Below the pieces are notes generated by a model. The model saw only the letters and a program-made list of their open reading frames with translations. It ran no database searches and was not told where the DNA came from. From an uncultured Lachnospiraceae bacterium (GTDB taxonomy: Bacteria > Bacillota > Clostridia > Lachnospirales > Lachnospiraceae): DNA of 13,941 nt. The stretch is taken from assembly GCA_910577675.1 (NCBI GenBank), contig CAJTOR010000063.1:1-13941 (forward strand), given 5' to 3'. Shown here piece after piece: positions 1 to 5,946 of this stretch (its first letter is position 1; every line of letters begins with the position of its first letter). The position numbers and the translations under genes were made by a program.

Positions 1-49
1 ATTATCTTTTTAAAACAGGTGCCAGATCGGTTGAAGAGGATGGAAGGAT

Positions 50-454
50 TCATGCATTTGTCGTGTACCCCGGCGGTGTCGTATTTCTCTTCCAATAAAA
101 GATCGTCTGGCTGCCCAATGCCATTTTATCCGGCATAAAGCCAAGCTCAAGGAACGGGCGCAGATGAAGCTTTCGGTAACTGTCCATCACAAGGTCGAGA
201 TAAGTAAAATTGTACTCCACATGCTTCTCTCCCTGCGCGTCTTCAAATTCATGATAGATTGCCATATCATCCGAAAACAACCCGTGCCCGCGGATATGGG
301 AAAACCCGATCTCCTCCTGCACCAGCTTTAGCTGCTCAAAATATTCCTTTTGCAGTGCGAGTCCCATTCTGCCTGTCCCGATACAAAAACCAACATTATT
401 GTGAAACAGCGCCCGGTTCTCCTTATCGAGTTTATAACATCTGCTTTCTTTCAT
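50..454 (-). pseudogene. GH39 beta-xylosidase, N-terminal fragment
   Basis: The 134-residue product matches the N-terminal start of the GH39 (xylan 1,4-beta-xylosidase) TIM barrel: NNVGFCIGTGRMGLAL near residue 20, then HIRGHGLFSDDM, YNFTYLDLVMD and RPFLELGFMPDKMA, ending at a typical YWKRNTTPP. After TPP the family similarity stops and a TGA follows six residues later; intact members are about 500 residues. The NEPN acid/base motif and the nucleophile region are missing, so the product cannot be an active enzyme. I chose the ATG at 454 because AGGGGGAA lies just upstream; an in-frame ATG at 526 has no such site. The two other reading frames over the first 50 bases also show no GH39 sequence, so this looks like truncation or rearrangement rather than one simple frameshift. 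The intact role would be release of xylose from xylo-oligosaccharides. Confidence 0.8.
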
Positions 455-556
455 GCACTTCCCCCTTTTCTCATTTTTTCTGCCGGGAACTGACCTGCTG
501 GCCATCATATCTTCCCAGGCAGACACCCTTTGCGATATTTTCCCGCATGTATTTTC

Positions 557-585
557 AGTATATCCGTTTCCCTTTTTCCACGCAA
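557..585 (-). promoter_or_regulatory. Predicted promoter of the GH39 fragment
   Basis: Read on the minus strand, TTGCGT (585-580), a 17-base spacer and TATACT (562-557) form a good sigma-A type promoter. Transcription would start near 550 and give a leader of about 95 bases before the ATG at 454. Confidence 0.55.
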
Positions 586-746
586 TGGATTATTCTGACT
601 TATCATTGATTTATCCTATTATTTTTTGACAAATCCTCCGCCGTTTCCGGAAAACCCTATCACAAAAAGATTTTTGAATAAAAAAGCCAAACAAATACCC
701 CGCGCGGGAAGTGCATTCTGGCAGGAAATCTTAAGAATTTCTACCG

Positions 747-775
747 TTGCGCGAATTTTCCTCCTATTGTATACT
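747..775 (+). promoter_or_regulatory. Predicted promoter of the propeller lipoprotein
   Basis: TTGCGC (747-752), a 17-base spacer and TATACT (770-775) resemble a sigma-A promoter. The expected start is near 782, about 55 bases before the TTG start. The boxes are almost the same as those of the divergent GH39 promoter. Confidence 0.5.
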
Positions 776-837
776 GGATTCGTAATTTTTCCCAATATTT
801 ATACCAGCGCAGTTTCTGCGCAGAAAAGAGACCTATA

Positions 838-2453
838 TTGAAAAAAAGCAAAACAAATAAAAAAATGCATGCCTTCCTTACCGCAGGGCTTTTAACCCTT
901 TCCCTCCTCGCAGGGTGCGGGGGCAGGGGTTCCCTCTCCAAACCGGTTGCGGGCGACGACGCAGCACCCGTATTCAACCAGATGCTGTTAAATGACTACC
1001 AGAAACTTCTTACAACCGGCATCCCAACCAGCGTTTCCGCAACCGAGGCAAAGGCGTTCGGATTCCACACTGCCCTTATGGTCAACGACATGGTACAGGA
1101 GGGCAGCTTTTCAAGGGAAGTGCCGATCACCTTTGAAAACGGTGCTTCCTACACCACGCTTTCCGGCATCGTCACCTTCCGCGGAAACAATTACCGTTCC
1201 AGTGCATCCTACGGCACCGCCAGTATTTTTGATAAGAAATTCGATTCCAAAAAATCATGGTCGGTAAAGACAGGAAAACTGAAAAAGACGGTGAAGAAAG
1301 GCTACTGGATCGGAAGCTGCTGGACGGCGCATTTATTTCCTCGACCTGGAGGATGGAACAAAGACACGCGACACGATCTCGCTCGGCTTCCCGATCAAGG
1401 GAACGGGCAGCATTTACCCGAACGGAATCCCGCTGTATTTCGTCGGGGCGGGCGATTCAATGGGCGAGGATTGCGCGAGAACCTTTGTCATCAACCTTCT
1501 GACCGGACAAGTCATCTACGAGTACGGTTACAACGATGTCTTCTCCGAGCGCACGGACAACGACAATTTTACTGCATTTGACTCTTCCCCGCTGATCGAC
1601 GTGGAGACGGACACGCTCATCCAGCCGGGGGAAAACGGGATTTTGTATATCACACACTTAAATACCAAATATGACGGCAAGACCGTGACCATCAACTCGG
1701 ACGAGGTGGTCAAATGGCGCTACACGACGGACCGCTCCCGCGTGGAGGAGGACACCTACTGGCTCGGCATGGAATCTTCTGCCGTCGCCTACAAAGGTTA
1801 CCTGTATGTGGCGGACAACTGCGGCGACCTGATCTGTCTCGACTTAAATACAATGGAAGTGATCTGGGTGGCAAACACGCTGGACGACACAAACTGCTCC
1901 CCTGTCCTTGAAGAAGATCCGGAAACCGGGACGGCCTATATCTACCTGTCCACCTCCCTGCACTGGACACAGGATGACACCGCGCGGCGATATCCCAATC
2001 TATAAATTCAACGCCGCAACCGGCGAGATTATCTGGCAGCGCACCTACCCTTGTTATACCGTCTCCGGTGTCTCCGGCGGTGTCCAGTCCACTGCCCTTT
2101 TAGGGGAAAATAAGCTTTCCGGGCTTGTGTACTTTACGATCGCGCGCACGGGCGGCGAGAAGAAGGGCAAGATTGTTGCCCTGAGCACACGCACGGGCGG
2201 TGAGGTCTGGAGCTGTGAAATGTCCGACTACACCTGGTCAAGCCCGATCGCACTCTACGACGCGGACGGCAACGGCTATGTCATCATCTGTGATTCTACG
2301 GGCAATATGTATATGATCAACGGCCTGACCGGGGAACTTTACGACACGACCAATCTCGGGGGCGATAACATTGAAGCCTCCCCGGCGGCGTTTGGAAATA
2401 CGATTGTGGTCGGGACGAGAGGGAAGAAAATTTATGGAATCGTGGTGAAATAA
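838..2453 (+). pseudogene. PQQ-like beta-propeller lipoprotein, broken by two frame changes
   Basis: The start is a lipoprotein signal: a Lys-rich N-terminus, a hydrophobic core and the lipobox LLAGC with Cys at residue 27 (TTG start at 838; an in-frame ATG at 865 is the alternative). The rest matches secreted PQQ-binding-like beta-propeller proteins of Clostridia, with blade sequences such as YFLDLEDGTK, VINLLTGQVIYEYG, PLIDVETDTLI, GMESSAVAYKGYLYVADN, YKFNAATGEIIWQ and the C-terminal TIVVGTRGKKIYGI. The reading frame changes twice. Near 1308-1326 it passes from GYWIGSCWTA to RIYFLDL, and family members carry several tens of residues between these points, so an internal deletion is likely. 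Near 1978-1992 a one-base loss breaks an expected GDIPIYKFN. Whole proteins of this family sit on the cell surface and are of uncertain function. As it stands only about 160 correct residues would be made. Sequencing error cannot be excluded for the second lesion. Confidence 0.8.
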
Positions 2454-2510
2454 AATGGTGAGGGGGCATATGGAGGAAGATCGTCACCAAAGCCATATAT
2501 GCCTCGCGCG

Positions 2511-2547
2511 GCGGGCAGGGGAAAAACATTCCCTGCCCGCTATTTTT
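2511..2547 (+). terminator. Rho-independent terminator after the propeller gene
   Basis: A perfect 10-bp stem, GCGGGCAGGG (2511-2520) with CCCTGCCCGC (2531-2540), closes a 10-base loop and is followed by TATTTTT. The T run is on the plus strand, so it ends plus-strand transcription. The stem touches the last base of the convergent phosphatase stop codon. No T run lies on the other side, so it is less suited to the minus strand. Confidence 0.8.
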
Positions 2548-3454
2548 CTGTAATATCCAATATGATGGCAGTAAAATTATCCTGCTGAGGCAACGATTTT
2601 TGCAAGATTTTATCCTGCAGCTGTTTTGCTGCCTGTTCCGCTGATCCCAAAAGTGCATCCGCCATTTCTTTTTGGGATAATGCCCGGTAAACCCCATCAC
2701 TGACCAAAAGGATCTTATCCCCCGGCAAAAGCCTGACCGCTTCCCGGTTAAACTCCACCCTGCGCGGAAAACCTGCGCCGACATAACTAGTCAGGCTCTC
2801 CCTGCGCGGGTCACGATCTGCCTCGGCAAACGTCATTTCACCCTGCATGGCAAGCATCGTCAGATCCCGCGCAAAATCATGATCCTGATTAAGCTGAACC
2901 ACCCCCCCCGCACGCCAGAGATAAATCCTGCTATCGCCCACCGCCAGCCAGGAAAGCTCCTGATCCTTCACAATACACGCCACAACCGTAGAACCACTCT
3001 TTGTTCTCCCCCCGCTCAAAAGGGCATCCACGCGCGCCTGTGCCTGCCGAAATAAAAGCTGCAGCTGCCTTGCCGGTGATATCCCTGCGCACCCCGGCGC
3101 ACAGGATCCGGAAGCTTTGCCCGGAGCCTGGATTGCGGATGTTTCTCCCGGCTCCGGGGCATCCACTGCGCATGCAGCTGTCTCCTCCCCGCCCGGCGCA
3201 TAGGCTTCCAGCATGGAATTGACAATGGTTTCACTGACCTGTCCGCTGCCGGCAAGCCCACCCATCCCATCCGCTACCACGGCGAGAATCCCGCATTCAG
3301 GGCATTCTTCCCCGGCAACGCAGAAAGCATCCTGCTGGCTTTCCCTTGCCCCTTGGCCGCTCAGTTTTCCCGCCCGGATGATTCCCTGTTTACGATGTCC
3401 TTTTCCTTCTTTTACGGATTTTCCCTTTTTCCGGGAAAAAATTCCCCCAGACAT
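2540..3454 (-). CDS. PP2C-family Ser/Thr protein phosphatase
   Basis: This 304-residue cytosolic protein carries the PP2C (Stp1/PrpC-like) signature set in order: SQQDAF (Asp42), VVADGMGG (Asp62 and Gly63, metal binding), SGSTVVACIV, LAVGDSRIYL (170-179), LTSYVGAG (221-228), LLVSDGVY (Asp253) and DNFTAIILDI (Asp292). The metal-binding aspartates are present, so it should be active in removing phosphate from Ser/Thr residues. It has an Ala/Pro/Gly/Cys-rich insertion at about residues 85-127 that typical short bacterial PP2Cs lack. There is no signal peptide or membrane segment. The ATG follows the stop of the upstream gene by three bases, and its AGGAAGGGG ribosome site lies inside that gene, so the two are translationally coupled. 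It is the probable counterpart of the kinase at 5947-8787. A run of eight G residues in the coding strand (2902-2909) could make the gene slip-prone. Confidence 0.93.
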   Translation of the reverse strand: MSGGIFSRKKGKSVKEGKGHRKQGIIRAGKLSGQGARESQQDAFCVAGEECPECGILAVVADGMGGLAGSGQVSETIVNSMLEAYAPGGEETAACAVDAPEPGETSAIQAPGKASGSCAPGCAGISPARQLQLLFRQAQARVDALLSGGRTKSGSTVVACIVKDQELSWLAVGDSRIYLWRAGGVVQLNQDHDFARDLTMLAMQGEMTFAEADRDPRRESLTSYVGAGFPRRVEFNREAVRLLPGDKILLVSDGVYRALSQKEMADALLGSAEQAAKQLQDKILQKSLPQQDNFTAIILDITEK

Positions 3455-3457
3455 AAC

Positions 3458-4546
3458 CTAATCCCCTTCCTGTTCAAAAATATTGCCGAACATGGCTGCA
3501 ATTACGGCCTCCATCCGCTCGCTCATCGCCGATTCCCCATCCACGTCATTCAGGGAATACAGTACAAGCCAGTCGTAGGCATTGCGCGGGTCTAAGGTAG
3601 GCATTCCGCAATCCTTAAGCATCAGGTTGACCCGCCACCAATGTTCCTCAAACAATTCTTCTTTTGACAGATAATCCTCGTCAATCTCATCATAGTCCCC
3701 ATCCACTACATTCTCCGTCACAATATAGAGCAAAAGCAGGAGCTTGCGGGGCACATCCTCCCGCCTTGCACGGATGTTTTTTAAGCTGGTCGCGTTCGGC
3801 CACCCCTGCTTTAACATTTTCTGGACGACGGAATACTGGCTTCGTCTGCTCCCCGCCGGCATATGGAGGGAAAAATAGATTTCCATCGCCTCCTGTACCG
3901 AATAGTTCTCCTTCGTTCCTTCCGGCGAAACCAGAAGCCCAAAATATCGTTCAAAATACTCGTATGAACGCTCGTGGAGCTCACTAAAGAAATCCAGATA
4001 TTCCCCGTAAAGCCGGATGAACGCCTCATCTTCCTTCACATCATGAAATACGGACACGATCCGGTGCGTCACCATACGGGAAGCCGCTGCCCCGCCCGCC
4101 GGGTCCGGAAGGGAAGCGTACAGTGCAGCTGCTTCGCAGTATGTCAGCCCACGGCGCAGGCAGTAGGCATAAGTCAGCTCCCGTCCGCTGCGGTAATGGA
4201 TGCCGTAATCCGTGCAAAAACCAAGCAGCGCAGAGGTCTGCACCTCGTCAAACCCGGGGGCAAATGCGATCCGAAAAAGATCTTCCCTGTCCGCCGGGAG
4301 ATTTTTGCCCTGCAGCCAGTTGCGCACCCGCTTGGCGGCGGAATCCTTTACACCGCCCTGTTCCGTCAGGGCAAAGATCAGGCGTTCTTTTAAATCCCGC
4401 CCCGGATAAAGCTGCCTTAAAAACTCCTCGAATCCCCGGATATGGATTTTGCCTTCCAGATAACGCGCTGCCATGGCAGGTGTCATATCAGCGGCAGCGA
4501 GGTTGTTCACCTCAAAACCAGATTGTTCTGTAAGTTCAATCCTCAT
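3458..4546 (-). CDS. Helical protein with HTH-like N-terminal half, coupled to PP2C
   Basis: I do not recognise a named family for this 362-residue protein. Residues about 50-110 (LKERLIFALTEQGGVKDS, VRNWLQGKNLPADREDLF, IAFAPGFDEVQTSALLG) follow the layout of an XRE-like helical unit that many Firmicutes proteins carry before an alpha-helical repeat region: helix, turn, a W-x-x-G-x-x-x-P motif, then 'L..IAFA.GFD....LLG'. The remainder is predicted to be mostly helical, with no signal peptide or membrane segment. The C-terminus has an acidic, Trp-containing stretch (EELFEEHWWRVNLML). The start is supported by GAGGT six bases before the ATG. It is the first gene of a two-gene unit with the PP2C phosphatase (three-base gap), so a role in the same phospho-signalling system, perhaps as regulator or substrate, is likely but unproven. 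DNA binding is an inference from the fold pattern only. Confidence 0.8.
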   Translation of the reverse strand: MRIELTEQSGFEVNNLAAADMTPAMAARYLEGKIHIRGFEEFLRQLYPGRDLKERLIFALTEQGGVKDSAAKRVRNWLQGKNLPADREDLFRIAFAPGFDEVQTSALLGFCTDYGIHYRSGRELTYAYCLRRGLTYCEAAALYASLPDPAGGAAASRMVTHRIVSVFHDVKEDEAFIRLYGEYLDFFSELHERSYEYFERYFGLLVSPEGTKENYSVQEAMEIYFSLHMPAGSRRSQYSVVQKMLKQGWPNATSLKNIRARREDVPRKLLLLLYIVTENVVDGDYDEIDEDYLSKEELFEEHWWRVNLMLKDCGMPTLDPRNAYDWLVLYSLNDVDGESAMSERMEAVIAAMFGNIFEQEGD

Positions 4547-4668
4547 GTATTACCTCGTTTTTATATAGATGTTATTCTATGATCATCTTTCCTTTTTATA
4601 TTATTTTTCCTGTTTTTTATAACTTCCAGATACCAAAAATCTGTTTTGTTGCTACGCTGTGACAATAA

Positions 4669-4674
4669 ATTATA
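4669..4674 (-). promoter_or_regulatory. Possible -10 box for the HTH-like/PP2C unit
   Basis: A perfect TATAAT is read on the minus strand here, about 120 bases before the ATG at 4546. There is no good -35 box at the standard distance, so the call is tentative. Confidence 0.3.
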
Positions 4675-4729
4675 TTGATCGCCTCTCCACCCGTTTGTTT
4701 TCCGGATATTTTTTATTTTTCCCAGCCCC

Positions 4730-4758
4730 TTGTCTTTCTTTAAAAAAAGCAATATACT
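4730..4758 (+). promoter_or_regulatory. Predicted promoter of the pseudokinase-FHA gene
   Basis: TTGTCT (4730-4735), a 17-base spacer and TATACT (4753-4758) form a good sigma-A promoter. Transcription would start near 4765. A strong AAAGGAGG ribosome site (4797-4804) lies 8 bases before the ATG at 4813. Confidence 0.6.
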
Positions 4759-4812
4759 TTTATAAAACATGCCTTGCTTTTTTCAGGAAACTAAGGAAAG
4801 GAGGATGCGCGG

Positions 4813-5850
4813 ATGTATCCGAAGACCATTTCGCCATCAAAGGAAATCGTAAATAAAACAACAAATAATCGTATTCTATCATTTTTGGAAACCGGGCAGC
4901 GCCTGCCTCTCTTTCAGGCAGGCTCTATGATACAGGCACTCACCGCCTGGTGTATTGAACAAAAACATTTTGATTCCATTGCGTTGGAGCAAATTTTCTT
5001 TTCAAAGGACGGCGGCTTGGTGGTATGCCCGGAAAAAGAAATGAAAAATATTTCTGTTTCTTCACCGTTTTATCTTGCTATGACCGCACCGGAAGAACGC
5101 TTGCGCCAAACCGGCGCAAACGCCGGAAACAGGAATGAAAACAGCGCGGCGGCAGTGTATCGTTTGTGCAGCCTTTTTTTCTGTCTGCTTTCCGGAAGGA
5201 TGCCCGCTGACCCGGCCTGTGAAGGAATTGTGCAGCGCAGGAAGCGGCTCCGTTTGTTGGCAGAAGAATGCGATATGGTGCGTACATCGTTCTCAGATAA
5301 AGATGCAGCATGCACCGCATTCCCAAGCAAGGCATCGTTTACCACATCCTCAGACAGGGATACCGCGTGCACGGGGCAGGATGCGGAATGTAATAGAGAA
5401 AAAACAGCACATACCGACGCATTGTTCCATCTGCTGGACTGCGGGCTGCGCACTGAACCGAGTCGGCGGATTCAAAATCCTGCGGAATTCCTGGGGGCAT
5501 TAAACGCCGTAGAGGAAGCATTTGACCGCGCTGCCTGCCAGAGGTTCTGTTTGCAGGGTATGAAAGGAGCGCTCTCCGGGCATGCGTTTGCACTGTCAAA
5601 GCGTATGCTACTCGGTCGTGCGGCGGATGTCTGCTAGGTGGCGTTCCCAGTACACACCCCCGGTGTCAGCCGTATCCATTGCAGTGTGGATCTGGTTTGG
5701 GGGCGTGTGGTAGTTACGGATCTCAATTCCCGGTATGGAACGTTCCTTGACGGGGAGCGGCTAAAAGCCGGAAAACCAGTGGTCTGCCCGGAAGGGCAGG
5801 AGGTTTGGTGCGGGTCGGGTCGGGAGGTGGTGAAAGTTTACTGGAAGTAG
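4813..5850 (+). pseudogene. Pseudokinase-FHA protein split by an in-frame TAG
   Basis: One frame runs for 345 codons, interrupted only by TAG at 5635-5637. Residues about 38-232 line up with the C-lobe of the kinase encoded at 5947-8787: ALEQIFFSKDGGLVV against SPDNLMQLGDGSVKL, YRLCSLFFCLLSGRMP against YSLCATVYYCLTGKVP, and GLRTEPSRRIQNPAEFLGAL against GMAVRARNRWQSVSDLYSTL. The ATP-binding N-lobe is absent and neither HRD nor DFG survives, so this is a pseudokinase with no catalytic role. A low-complexity insert lies at about 155-200. The C-terminus is an FHA (phosphothreonine-binding) domain: LLGRAADVC before the stop, then VAFPVHTPGVSRIHC, DLNSRYGTFLDG. Aligned without gaps to the FHA of the protease, the TAG sits opposite an Asp, so a single-base nonsense change explains it. 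The upstream piece alone (4813-5637) would lack most of the FHA. A GTG follows the TAG directly, but a protein begun there would lack the GR motif. It would be a cytosolic adaptor if read through. Confidence 0.8.
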
Positions 5851-5908
5851 AAAAAACAATTCTAAAACCGTAATATAATATCCCATCTCATCGAAATTAT
5901 ATAAAATA

Positions 5909-5923
5909 ACATAATAATTATGT
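5909..5923. repeat. AT-rich palindrome between convergent genes
   Basis: ACATAATAATTATGT is a perfect 7-bp inverted repeat around one base, in the 96-base gap between the FHA end and the kinase end. On the minus strand it is followed by TATTTTAT, so it might act as a weak terminator for the kinase operon. The stem is AT-only, so this is uncertain. Confidence 0.3.
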
Positions 5924-5946
5924 CCTAAATATCCAAAAACTGAGCA

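Larger units (their letters stand above)
455..837. other. Intergenic region between divergent broken genes
   Basis: No convincing gene is seen here. Open frames in this stretch lack ribosome binding sites and recognisable protein sequence. It holds the two outward-facing promoters described separately. Nothing else stands out apart from AT-rich runs around 600-680. Confidence 0.6.

Noticed and set aside
3..98. 31-codon plus-strand frame at the left edge ending VVYPGGVVFLFQ
   Set aside because: It overlaps clear GH39 coding sequence on the other strand and shows no known protein pattern; it could be the tail of a gene to the left but cannot be supported.
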